The position numbers were made by a program, and so were the translations under genes. From assembly GCF_014903745.1 (NCBI RefSeq), contig NZ_JACVXA010000004.1, forward strand, positions 62,001 to 126,000: DNA of 64,000 nucleotides. The letters are read 5' to 3'. Under the pieces are notes generated by a model that was not told the DNA's origin, did no database searches, and was given only the letters and a program-made list of their open reading frames with translations. Source of the stretch: Mangrovicoccus algicola. GTDB lineage: Bacteria; Pseudomonadota; Alphaproteobacteria; Rhodobacterales; Rhodobacteraceae. Below are positions 45,913-54,116 of this stretch, one piece after another (the first letter of the stretch is position 1; every line of letters starts with the position of its first letter).

Positions 45913-46359
45913 TCACAGCGGCCGCGACATCCGCAATCCTGTCCCATCCTCGCCGCGATACCCCCGGCTTTCATAGAAGCGCCGCGCGCTGAGCGTGCTT
46001 TCCAATCGGCAGGCCCCGGCGCCCATCCGGCGCGCGGCCTGTTCCAGCCGGGCGAGAAGGGCGCTGCCGGTGCCGCCGAACTGCACGGCCGGATCGACAT
46101 AGAGCAGAAGGACCGTGCCGGCCGCATCGACCATGCCGGTGCCCGTCAGGGTTTCCGCCTCCTGCGCCACCAGCAGGGCCGCATCGGGCCGCCGCGCCCA
46201 GCGGATCCAGGCCGCCTCGGTCTTGTTGGCCAGCCAGGGCTCCAGCAGACGGGGGGCGTCGCCGTGATCGGCGCTGCACAGCCGGGTGATGGAGGCGCGG
46301 ATCAGGGCCACCGCTGCGGCGGCATCGGCCTCGCGTCCCGGCCGGATCGTCACGGTCAT
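45913..46359 (-). CDS. GNAT-family N-acetyltransferase
   Basis: A 148-residue acyl-CoA-dependent acetyltransferase. It begins MTVTIRPGREADAAAAVALI. The CoA pyrophosphate loop region is VDPAVQFGGTGSALLARLEQ, and the C-terminal SARRFYESRGYRG motif is typical of the fold. The substrate is unknown. ATG 46359 is preferred over GTG 46368 because GGAG lies 8 bases upstream of it. It is monocistronic. Confidence 0.88.
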   Translation of the reverse strand: MTVTIRPGREADAAAAVALIRASITRLCSADHGDAPRLLEPWLANKTEAAWIRWARRPDAALLVAQEAETLTGTGMVDAAGTVLLLYVDPAVQFGGTGSALLARLEQAARRMGAGACRLESTLSARRFYESRGYRGEDGTGLRMSRPL

Positions 46360-46440
46360 GTCTGGCACTCCGCCTGCCGGCCGCGCCTGCGCGGCCTGCC
46401 GCCGATCCTACATGATTGCCGGGGCGCGGGAAGGCGCGGC

Positions 46441-46470
46441 AAAGAAAAAGGCCCCCGCGTCGCGGAGGCC
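46441..46470 (-). terminator. Intrinsic terminator of rplY
   Basis: On the minus strand, GGCCTCCG pairs with CGGGGGCC (one G-U pair) across a CGACG loop, followed by a TTTTTCTTT tract (46441-46449). It lies 38 bp after the rplY stop. Confidence 0.85.
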
Positions 46471-46507
46471 TCTCGATATCCTGCGGACGACGCCGCGGGG
46501 GAAGGGA

Positions 46508-47125
46508 TCACGCCTCTTCGGCGGTCTCGTCTTCCTCGTCGGCCGCGCCGCCGATCCCGGCAGGTGCCTGGATGTTCGCGATCACGAAGTCGCGGTCGAT
46601 GGTCGGCTTGACGCCTTCGGGCAGCTGCGCATCCGAGATGTGGATGGTGTCGCCGATCTTGCGGCCTGCCAGGTCGATGACGATCTTCTCGGGGATGTCA
46701 CCGGCGGTCACGACCAGTTCGACCTCGGGACGAACCTCGGTCAGCACGCCGCCGCGCTTCAGCCCGGTGCACTGCTCGTGGTTGATGTACTCCACGTGGA
46801 TGAACAGGTTGATCTTCGATGCGCGGCGCAGGCGCATGAAATCGACATGGGTCGGCAGGTCCTTGACCACGTCGCGCTGCACGTTGCGGCAGATCACGCG
46901 CACATCGTCCTGGCCCTCGATCTTCAGGTTGAAGAGCGTGGACAGGAAACGCCCGGCCTTCAGGCGCTTGAGCAGCACGTTGAAGGGGATTTGGATCGCC
47001 TGCGGCTCGCCTTCGCCGCCATAGACCACACCAGGCACCATGCCGTCACGGCGTGCTGCGCGAGCGGCCCCCTTGCCCGTCCCCGCGCGGACCTGGACTT
47101 CGAGATCAGGAATCTCTCCAGCCAT
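46508..47125 (-). CDS. rplY: 50S ribosomal protein L25 (general stress protein Ctc type)
   Basis: Binds 5S rRNA in the large subunit. The 205-residue long form has an N-terminal 5S-binding L25 domain (about 1-95) and the C-terminal TL5 beta domain (about 96-185). It ends in an acidic tail ([11 protein letters not shown]). ATG 47125 has AGGAGA upstream. In this order pth usually follows, but here a terminator and an acetyltransferase come next. Confidence 0.95.
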   Translation of the reverse strand: MAGEIPDLEVQVRAGTGKGAARAARRDGMVPGVVYGGEGEPQAIQIPFNVLLKRLKAGRFLSTLFNLKIEGQDDVRVICRNVQRDVVKDLPTHVDFMRLRRASKINLFIHVEYINHEQCTGLKRGGVLTEVRPEVELVVTAGDIPEKIVIDLAGRKIGDTIHISDAQLPEGVKPTIDRDFVIANIQAPAGIGGAADEEDETAEEA

Positions 47126-47335
47126 AATTCTATCTCCTAGATGAGAGGGCCGCCTCCAAGGGTGTCGGCCCGGATGAACGGCGCCCTTAGCCGGGAAAGG
47201 GGCGGGGGGCAAGGGCAAAACGCCCGGGGCCGTCCCGGACCTATACCAAATGCCGAATTGATCGCCGGGGCGCGGGCGTCTCAGACTGCCCCCCGCAAGG
47301 CTGCCACAGCAGTGCGGCCGCATCGGGAGGATATC

Positions 47336-47989
47336 ATGGGATTTCTGTCTAGGCTCTTCGGCGGCGAGGCGCCATCGGCCGCATCCGCCGCGCCGGCGCG
47401 CCCGGCGGTGTCGACCAGCGGGGTGCAGATCCACCCGTCGGTCGATGGCGGGGTGGCTCCGGCGGCACCGGGTTTCGCCGGCGGCGTGCTGCGCTGCGGC
47501 TGTGCCACCGACAAGGTCGAGGTGACGCTGTCGGGGCAGACCGCGCATAATCACGTCTGCGGCTGCACGAAATGCTGGAAACCCGCGGGGGCGGTGTTCA
47601 GCCAGGTCGCCGTGGTGCCGCGCGACCAGCTGGCCGTGACCGCCCATGCCGAGAAACTGTCGGTGGTCGACGGCTCCGCCGCGATCCAGCGCCATGCCTG
47701 CACCGGCTGCGGCACCCATATGTACGGGCGCATCGAGAACCAGGCCCATCCCTTCCACGGGCTGGATTTCGTCCATACCGAACTGTCGCCGCAATCGGGA
47801 TGGTCCCCGGCCGAGTTCGCGGCCTTCGTCTCCTCGGTGATCGAGGCGGGGGTGGATCCGTCGCGCATGGACGGGATCCGCGCCCGGCTGCGGGAGCTGG
47901 GGCTGGAACCGTATGACTGCCTGTCGCCGCCGCTGATGGATGCCATCGCGACCCATGTCGCGAAATCCAGCGGCGCGCTTCCGGCCTGA
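47336..47989 (+). CDS. gfa: Glutathione-dependent formaldehyde-activating enzyme
   Basis: Promotes formation of S-hydroxymethylglutathione from formaldehyde and glutathione, the entry step to the FlhA/FghA pathway encoded 8 kb downstream. The 217-residue protein has the Gfa/CENP-V zinc-binding cysteines: [20 protein letters not shown] and [10 protein letters not shown]. The N-terminal 45 residues are a low-complexity Ala/Pro extension. ATG 47336 has GGGAGG upstream. In Paracoccus denitrificans gfa is also linked to flhA; here regulators and unknown genes lie between. Confidence 0.94.
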   Translation: MGFLSRLFGGEAPSAASAAPARPAVSTSGVQIHPSVDGGVAPAAPGFAGGVLRCGCATDKVEVTLSGQTAHNHVCGCTKCWKPAGAVFSQVAVVPRDQLAVTAHAEKLSVVDGSAAIQRHACTGCGTHMYGRIENQAHPFHGLDFVHTELSPQSGWSPAEFAAFVSSVIEAGVDPSRMDGIRARLRELGLEPYDCLSPPLMDAIATHVAKSSGALPA

Positions 47990-48059
47990 GCCGTTCGCCG
48001 TGTGGTTGTTGCGTCATATGCCTCTTTGTTGTTGAGTTGGACTCAGGGAGGAATTCACC

Positions 48060-48773
48060 ATGAAGCATGACCGATTGATTTCGGGGGACGGGGCTGTGCG
48101 GTCCGTCCTCGTCATCGACGACCACCCGCTCTATGCCTATGCGCTGACCACGGCGCTGCAGCACGTGTTCGAGGATTGCCGGGTGCGCACGGCCGTCACC
48201 CTGAAGGAGGGGCTGGCTGCGATTGCGGCGGGGGCGGGGCCCGATTTGGTGATGCTCGACCTGCGGCTGCCGGACGTGTCGGGCCTGTCGGGGCTGATCC
48301 GCCTGCGCGAGCGGCTGCCCGAGACGCCGGTGCTGATCATCTCGGCCCAGACCTCGGTGGAGGTGGTCCAGTCGCTGATGGATCTGGGGGCGGCGGGCTT
48401 CGTGCCCAAGGACCTGCCGCTCCCGGCGATCGAGCAGGCCCTGGCCGAGATCCGCCGCGGCAACCGCTATCTGCCGGTGGAGTTCCGCGACGCGATGCGC
48501 CGCCGTCCGGCCGTGCCCTCCGAGCTGGAGAATATCAGCCGCCGCATCGCCGAGCTGTCGCCGCAGCAGATGCGCATCATGAAGCTGATCTGCGCGGGCA
48601 AGGCCAACAAGCAGATCGCCTATGAACTGTCGCTGGCCGAGGCGACCGTCAAGGCGCATGTCACCGCGCTGCTGCGGCGGCTGGGGGTGCAGAACCGCAC
48701 CCAGGCGGCGGTGATGATGGAAAGCGTCAGCCTGCAGGACGAGACTGGGGAGACACCGCGGCAGCGGGGATAG
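48060..48773 (+). CDS. NarL/FixJ-type response regulator (FlhR/AgmR-like)
   Basis: A 237-residue two-component regulator. The receiver has the acidic pair Asp20-Asp21, phosphoacceptor Asp67 (VMLDLRLPD) and the PKDLP lysine. The C-terminal LuxR helix-turn-helix (LSPQQMRIMKLICAGKANKQ onward) is complete. The position upstream of the FIST and kinase genes and of xoxF parallels FlhR in Paracoccus and ErbR/AgmR in Pseudomonas, regulators of PQQ-alcohol and formaldehyde oxidation. ATG 48060 has AGGGAGG upstream. The target promoters are inferred. Confidence 0.9.
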   Translation: MKHDRLISGDGAVRSVLVIDDHPLYAYALTTALQHVFEDCRVRTAVTLKEGLAAIAAGAGPDLVMLDLRLPDVSGLSGLIRLRERLPETPVLIISAQTSVEVVQSLMDLGAAGFVPKDLPLPAIEQALAEIRRGNRYLPVEFRDAMRRRPAVPSELENISRRIAELSPQQMRIMKLICAGKANKQIAYELSLAEATVKAHVTALLRRLGVQNRTQAAVMMESVSLQDETGETPRQRG

Positions 48774-48777
48774 GGGC

Positions 48778-49959
48778 ATGGGAAACCTGATCGCCGACCC
48801 GGTGGCGCGCGGCCCCGGCACGGCCAGCCCGGTGACGGTTGCGGTGTCGCGCGCGGCCCGGGCGGATAGGGCCGTGGAGGAGATCGCCGCGCAGCTCTGC
48901 GGGCGCGACATCTGCTTCGTCCTGGTGTTCTTTCCTGCCGGGCTGGACAGGGAGGCGCTGGCGCAGGGGCTGGACCGCGCCCTTGCCGGGGTGCCGGTCT
49001 TCGGCTGTTCATCGGCAGGGCAGATCACGCCGGAGGGCTACGAGAGCGGCGCGCTGCTGGCCATCGCCTTCCCCAAGGCGCATTTCCGCTGCGCCTCGCT
49101 GCTGATCTCGCCCCTGAAGCCGCTGGCGATCAGCCGCATCTCCCGCGACCTGCGGCGGCTGGCCTCGCGCTTTCCGCGCACGGCCAGCTGGAACCGGCTG
49201 GCGCTGACCTTCGCGGACGGGCTGTCCAAGCAGGAGGACATGCTGGTGGCGACGATGGTCACGACGCTGGAGGATCTGCCCTGTTTCGGCGGATCGGCCG
49301 CCGATGACCACGATTTCGCCGAAACCTTCGTGCTGCACGGGGGAAGGGTTCTGAGCGATGCCGCCGTGGTCCTGCTGATCGAGACGGACATGGAATTCGC
49401 GGGGCTGGGCTTCGATCATTTCCTGCCCTCGCATCAGCACATGGTCGTCACCCGCTCGATCCCCGAGGAACGCATCGTCGCCGAACTCAACGGCGCCCCG
49501 GCCGCGGCGGAATATGCCCGCCAGCTGGGCCTGTCGGTCGACGAGCTGACGCCTAAGGTCTTCGCCGAGAACCCGGTGCTGGTGCGCACCAACGCGATGT
49601 ACCATGTCCGCGGCATCCAGCAGGCGCTGCCCGACGGCTCGCTCAGCTTTCTCTCGGCGATCGAGGACGGCCTGCTGCTGACCCTGGGCGAGGGGCAGGA
49701 CCTGATCGCCAAGCTGCGCGCCGGGCTCGACGTCACCGATGCGCGGGGCAGGCGGCCGGATTTCATCCTCGGCTTCGATTGCTACCTGCGGCGGCTGGAA
49801 CTGGCGCAGAAATCCCTCACCGGCGCGGCCTCGCGGATCCTGGCCCAGAACCGCGTCATCGGATTCAACACCTATGGCGAACAGCATTGCGGGGTCCATG
49901 TGAACCAGACCTTCGTCGGCGTCGCGTTTTTCGGACCCTCATGGACCACCCTTCCCTGA
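48778..49959 (+). CDS. FIST-domain sensor protein (NosP-like)
   Basis: A 393-residue cytoplasmic sensor with FIST_N (about 20-205) and FIST_C (about 215-365). Typical segments are GCSSAGQITPEGYESGALLAI, LTFADGLSK, CFGGSAADDHDF and IGFNTYGEQHCGVHVNQTFV. In Pseudomonas the FIST protein NosP binds haem and nitric oxide and controls a partner hybrid kinase (NahK) located beside PQQ-alcohol dehydrogenase genes. The order here, four bases after the response regulator and overlapping the kinase by 19 bp, is the same. Ligand identity is unproven. Confidence 0.9.
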   Translation: MGNLIADPVARGPGTASPVTVAVSRAARADRAVEEIAAQLCGRDICFVLVFFPAGLDREALAQGLDRALAGVPVFGCSSAGQITPEGYESGALLAIAFPKAHFRCASLLISPLKPLAISRISRDLRRLASRFPRTASWNRLALTFADGLSKQEDMLVATMVTTLEDLPCFGGSAADDHDFAETFVLHGGRVLSDAAVVLLIETDMEFAGLGFDHFLPSHQHMVVTRSIPEERIVAELNGAPAAAEYARQLGLSVDELTPKVFAENPVLVRTNAMYHVRGIQQALPDGSLSFLSAIEDGLLLTLGEGQDLIAKLRAGLDVTDARGRRPDFILGFDCYLRRLELAQKSLTGAASRILAQNRVIGFNTYGEQHCGVHVNQTFVGVAFFGPSWTTLP

Positions 49960-52193
49960 TCGACCCCTCCGACCCGCCCGAACGGCAGGTGCAGAAACAG
50001 GCGCGCATCATCGACGCGCTGTTGCGGCGCAATGCCCGCCAGCACACGGTGGGCCATTCGGCCTATGCCGCCTTCCAGTCGGCGGTGACGCTGCAGGAAC
50101 AGGTCTGGGCCAAGACCCGGGACCTCGAACGCGCCTCGGGCGAGCTGGAGCAGCTGCGCATCGACCGCGAACGCAGCCGCAAGACCCTGACCGAGGCGCT
50201 GTCGGTGATGGAGGGGGGCTTCGCGCTGTTCACCGAGGGAAGGCTGGATATCTGCAACGACCTGTTCGAGACGCTGCTGCCGGATGTGGCGCACCGGATC
50301 CGTCCGGGGCTGGGCGTGCCCGAATATTTCGATGCGCTGCGCGGCTCGGCGCATGTGCTGAACCAGGACGGCCGCACGCGCGAGGCACTGGCGCGGGCGC
50401 GGGAGATGCCGAAAGGGCAGAGCGTCAATACCTTCGTGGTCGGCCTGATCGGCGACCGCTGGTTCCAGTTCAGCCTGCAGCGGATGAGCGCCGACAGCCA
50501 GATCATCCTGCAGACCGACATTTCCGGCATCGTCCGCCGCGCCCGTCGCGAGAAGGACCACCTGATCGACATGCATGCCCATTACATGCAGGCGGCCTTC
50601 GATCACATGTCCTCGGGGCTGGGCACCTTCTCGCGCGAGGGGGCGCTGCTGATCCACAATGACCGGTTCCGCGAGCTTCTGGGTCTGCCCCCGCGGCTGG
50701 TGCGCACGGGGACGGCCTTCGACGACATTCTGGATTTCATCCGCGCCGGGCACGACCTGCAGCAGGAGGACCCGCCGGGCGGCACCGACTGGCGCGAGGG
50801 GCTGCGCGCGGCGGGGCATATCCGCAAGCGGCTGCGCCATTCCTCCGGACGGGTGCTGGGGCTGCATGTTCACCCGCTGCCCGATCGGGGCTTCCTCGCC
50901 GATATTTCCGATATCACGCTGGAGGTGCAGGCGACCGAATTGCTGGAACGGCGGGTGGAAGAACGCACGGCCGAGCTGACCGCCGCCAATATGGCGCTGC
51001 GCGAACAGCATGCGCGCCAGGCCCGGGTCAAGCAGGAGCTGAAGCGCGCCAAGGATCTGGCCGAGGAGGCGGTGACATCCAAGACGCGGTTCCTCGCCGC
51101 CGCCAGTCACGACCTGCTGCAGCCCGCCAATGCGGCCAAGCTGCTGCTCAGCTCGCTGGCCGAGAAGGCGCGCGACAGCGAGTTGATCGGCATGGTGGAG
51201 CGGCTGCAGGGCTCCTTCGCCTCGATGGAGTCGCTGCTGCAGGCGATCCTCGACATCTCGCGGCTGGATTCCACGGCCTCCGATCTTTCCGCCGCGCCGG
51301 TCTGCCTCGGCCCGCTGATGTCGGCCGTTGCCGAGGACCAGGCGCCGCTGGCGGCGGAACGGCGGGTCAGCCTCTCGGTGGTGCCCTCCACGGCCTGGGT
51401 GATGAGCGACCAGCGCTATCTGCTGCGCTCGATCCAGAACCTCGTGGTCAACGCGATCCAGTATTCGCCCGGCGGCCGCGTGCTGCTGGGGTCCCGGCGG
51501 CAGGGCGACAGCGTGGTGCTGGAGGTCCACGATACCGGCATGGGCATCGGCCCCGCGGACCAGCAGCGGATCTTCGAGGAATTCACCCGCGCGGGTGGTC
51601 CGGGGGCGGGGCCGGGCATGGGGCTGGGGCTGTCCATCGTGGAGCGGACCTGCAGGCTTCTGGGACATCGGGTGTCCGTCCGCTCCGCGCTGGGCGTGGG
51701 CTCGGTCTTCTCGGTGGCGATGGCGCGGGCGCAGGCCCCGCGGGACCTGCTGCCCGTCGCCGCGGCGGGCCCGGCCCTGCCGGGGGGCGACCTGGACCTG
51801 CTGGTGCTGGTCATCGAGAATGATCCCGACCTGCTTTTCGCCACGGTGCAGGTGCTGGAGGGCTGGGGCGCCTCGGTCTTCGGCACCTGTTCGGCGGAGG
51901 AGGCGCTGGCGGTGACGGCCGAGATCGGCATCCCGCCGGACCTGATCCTGGCGGATTACCACCTGGATGACGGCGCCACCGGGGTCGAGGCGATCACCGC
52001 GGTGCGCCGTGCGGCCGGTGCCGCGATCCCCGCGCTGATGGTCACCGCCGATCGCAGCGTGGAACTGATGGAAGCGGCCCGCGCCATCGGCGCGGAGGTG
52101 CTGACCAAGCCGGTCGACCTGCAGAAACTGCGCCGCCGCACCGCCGCCGCGATGCGCCAGCGCCACGGCTTTTCCGCGATGACCGCCTCCTGA
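49941..52193 (+). CDS. Hybrid histidine kinase (NahK/FlhS-like)
   Basis: A 750-residue soluble sensor kinase with no membrane segment. There are two PAS-type regions (about 75-200 and 210-335), a coiled coil (about 330-385) and a dimerisation helix with His390 in ASHDLLQPANAAK. The ATPase carries Asn504 (VVNAIQYS) and DTGMGIG. The C-terminal receiver (about 618-745) has phosphoacceptor Asp672 (LILADYHLDD). The H-box and layout match the NahK/FlhS group that pairs with FIST sensors. ATG 49941 overlaps the FIST gene, so the complex is co-translated. Confidence 0.9.
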   Translation: MDHPSLIDPSDPPERQVQKQARIIDALLRRNARQHTVGHSAYAAFQSAVTLQEQVWAKTRDLERASGELEQLRIDRERSRKTLTEALSVMEGGFALFTEGRLDICNDLFETLLPDVAHRIRPGLGVPEYFDALRGSAHVLNQDGRTREALARAREMPKGQSVNTFVVGLIGDRWFQFSLQRMSADSQIILQTDISGIVRRARREKDHLIDMHAHYMQAAFDHMSSGLGTFSREGALLIHNDRFRELLGLPPRLVRTGTAFDDILDFIRAGHDLQQEDPPGGTDWREGLRAAGHIRKRLRHSSGRVLGLHVHPLPDRGFLADISDITLEVQATELLERRVEERTAELTAANMALREQHARQARVKQELKRAKDLAEEAVTSKTRFLAAASHDLLQPANAAKLLLSSLAEKARDSELIGMVERLQGSFASMESLLQAILDISRLDSTASDLSAAPVCLGPLMSAVAEDQAPLAAERRVSLSVVPSTAWVMSDQRYLLRSIQNLVVNAIQYSPGGRVLLGSRRQGDSVVLEVHDTGMGIGPADQQRIFEEFTRAGGPGAGPGMGLGLSIVERTCRLLGHRVSVRSALGVGSVFSVAMARAQAPRDLLPVAAAGPALPGGDLDLLVLVIENDPDLLFATVQVLEGWGASVFGTCSAEEALAVTAEIGIPPDLILADYHLDDGATGVEAITAVRRAAGAAIPALMVTADRSVELMEAARAIGAEVLTKPVDLQKLRRRTAAAMRQRHGFSAMTAS

Positions 52194-52221
52194 GCGGCTG
52201 CGGCAGAAAAGGGAGGAACCG

Positions 52222-52878
52222 ATGATCCATTTCCCGAAGGCGGCGCTCCTGGCGGGGCTGCTGGCGCTTGGTGCCGCCGGACCGGGCGGGGCGGCGGCGG
52301 AGGCGGTGGTGCCGCAGGCGGTGCTGTTCCGCGAGGGCACGCTGGACGCGCTGCCGCAAGACCATGCGCTGCTGTACCGGCGCGACGTGGACCTGCCCGC
52401 CGATGCCGCATTCGCCGCCGCCCAGAGCGGGGTGATGCAGCTGGCCCATGCGCCCGATGCGCCGGGCCAGGTGCGGCTCGGCTTCGGTCCCGACAGCGAC
52501 CACCTGCGCGTCCTGGGGGCCTTCCCGGCAGCCACCGGCAACCCGATGGCGATGGTGCATCTGGAAACGCTGGTGCGCGACATGGCGCGGCTGACCGGCG
52601 GCAGCCAGTTCTACATCCGCAACCGCCTGAAGGAGGCGCTGCTGCGCCCGGTGGCGGCGGCGGGGACGCAAGGCGGCACGGAAATCGTGCTGCATCCCTT
52701 TGCCGGGGATGCCAATGCCGCGCGCATGGGCGGCTTTGCCGGGCTGGAGATCCGGGCCGTCGCCGGGCCCTCCGTGCCGGGATGGTATCGCAGCCTCGAG
52801 GCCATTGCGCCGGACGGGTCGGGCGGCGTCCTGTACCGGTCGGTCATCCGTTTCGAGGCAGAGGAGGCATTGCCATGA
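52222..52878 (+). CDS. Hypothetical periplasmic protein in the methylotrophy island
   Basis: A 218-residue exported protein: signal peptide at about residues 1-27 (AALLAGLLALGAAGPGGAAA), then a soluble alpha/beta domain of unknown family (HLETLVRDMARLTGGSQFYI) with no cysteines. ATG 52222 has GGGAGGA upstream and lies 28 bp after the kinase stop. It is coupled by an ATGA overlap to the next small exported protein. Position between the regulators and the quinoprotein relay genes suggests a role linked to methanol or alcohol oxidation; this is inference. Confidence 0.72.
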   Translation: MIHFPKAALLAGLLALGAAGPGGAAAEAVVPQAVLFREGTLDALPQDHALLYRRDVDLPADAAFAAAQSGVMQLAHAPDAPGQVRLGFGPDSDHLRVLGAFPAATGNPMAMVHLETLVRDMARLTGGSQFYIRNRLKEALLRPVAAAGTQGGTEIVLHPFAGDANAARMGGFAGLEIRAVAGPSVPGWYRSLEAIAPDGSGGVLYRSVIRFEAEEALP

Positions 52879-53222
52879 AAGGCCCGGGTCTTGCCCTGCT
52901 GCTGCTGGTGGCCGCGCCGGGGGCGGCGCAGCAGATCGACCAGCGGTTCAACGACTATCCGACCGCGGCGCGCGCCGATTACGTCTTTGCCTGCATGGCG
53001 GCGAACGGGCAGGGGCGCGACGTGCTGGAGCGCTGTTCCTGTTCGGTCGACCAGATTGCCGCGGTGCTGCCCTATGCGAAATACGTGGAGGCGGAGACGG
53101 TCCTGTCGATGCGCCAGGTCGGGGGGGAGCGGATGGCCGTGTTCCGCGGCACGGCGGTGACGGACGCCCTGGTCGCCGATCTGCGCCGCGCCCAGGCGGA
53201 GGCGGAGATCCTGTGTTTCTGA
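52875..53222 (+). CDS. Small cysteine-containing periplasmic protein
   Basis: A 115-residue exported protein of unknown family. A signal peptide (MKGPGLALLLLVAAPGAAQQ) is followed by a helical domain with four cysteines: FACMAAN, ERCSCSV and the last-but-one residue in EILCF. The spacing suggests two disulfides rather than haem, since no CxxCH motif exists. The start overlaps the stop of the preceding gene (ATGA), so the two proteins are made together and may interact. Confidence 0.75.
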   Translation: MKGPGLALLLLVAAPGAAQQIDQRFNDYPTAARADYVFACMAANGQGRDVLERCSCSVDQIAAVLPYAKYVEAETVLSMRQVGGERMAVFRGTAVTDALVADLRRAQAEAEILCF

Positions 53223-53232
53223 TCCCGCCCGC

Positions 53233-54024
53233 TCAGCTGCCGCCTTCCTTGGGCAGGTCGGCATGGAAGCGGTTGCCCTCGGTATCGGTGGCCGTGACGC
53301 TGAGCGCGGGCGCGCCATTGTCGACATAGCCGAAGCGGAAGACGGGATTCTCGCTGACCGAGATGCCGCCTTCCATGCGCAGCAGCAGCTCCGCCCCCTG
53401 GCGGATCTCCAGTTCCGAAATGAAATGCGCGGGGATGAACAGATGGCTGACCTGGTCGCGCTGCAGCCCGGAATAGTTGGGATGGCGGATCATCACCTGC
53501 GCCTCGCGGCGGAGCCCGGAGGCGGGGACGAAGCTGCGCAGCTTCATCTGCCCCATCACGGCGCGCGCGGCCTCGGGATCGCGCGAGGCAGGCGCGGCGC
53601 AGCCGCCGGAGGCCTTGACATGGCGCCCCGCCATGGCGAGCCCCTCCGCCGTCGCGGCGATCACCCGGACATCCGAATACTGGTTGACCCGCACCCGCAA
53701 TTCCAGGTCGATGGGCGACATGCCGGGGCCGAAGGCGAATTCCGCGGCGACCGGCGCGGGGTTCTCGTCGACCACCACGGTGGCGGCGGTGATGGCGCGC
53801 GCTGGATCGGTCTGCCGGATGCGCACCGGCACCGTCGCCGCGTCATGGGCGCGATAGGGGGCCTCCACCTCGAAGAGCCCCGCGCCCCCGGCGATCGGCG
53901 CCTCCCCGGCGATGTCGTAGCGCAGCGCCTGCCAGGTCTCGCCGTTCAGCAGCGGATTGTCCTGCGCCGGGGCGGGCAGCGGCAGGGTGGCGGCCAGCGC
54001 CAGAAGCACGGCTTTGCAGGGCAT
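53233..54024 (-). CDS. Quinoprotein dehydrogenase-associated SoxYZ-like carrier
   Basis: A 263-residue periplasmic fusion of a SoxY-like domain (about 35-150) and a SoxZ-like domain (about 165-260) after a signal peptide (MPCKAVLLALAATLPLPAPA). The SoxY swinging-arm cysteine survives in ASGGCAAPASRD, though in a different context from the GGCGG of true SoxY. This family accompanies PQQ dehydrogenases rather than sulfur oxidation genes. Its cargo is unknown. ATG 54024 has GGAGG upstream. It is divergent from the metallohydrolase gene, its usual companion. Confidence 0.9.
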   Translation of the reverse strand: MPCKAVLLALAATLPLPAPAQDNPLLNGETWQALRYDIAGEAPIAGGAGLFEVEAPYRAHDAATVPVRIRQTDPARAITAATVVVDENPAPVAAEFAFGPGMSPIDLELRVRVNQYSDVRVIAATAEGLAMAGRHVKASGGCAAPASRDPEAARAVMGQMKLRSFVPASGLRREAQVMIRHPNYSGLQRDQVSHLFIPAHFISELEIRQGAELLLRMEGGISVSENPVFRFGYVDNGAPALSVTATDTEGNRFHADLPKEGGS

Positions 54025-54116
54025 GCGGTGTCCTCCCTCTCTTCCTCAGGTTGCAAGCCTGCCATGGAATGCGCCGCAGGGGGAGCACATTCCGGTGATC
54101 GGCCGCGGGGGGACGG

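Noticed and set aside
49872-52583. A 903-codon minus-strand frame
   Set aside because: It is antisense to the hybrid kinase, with His/Gln/Arg-rich shadow composition.
53233-54024. Sulfur oxidation (sox) locus
   Set aside because: The SoxYZ-like fusion lacks the GGCGG arm and no soxA, soxX, soxB or soxC occurs. Its neighbours are PQQ-dehydrogenase genes.
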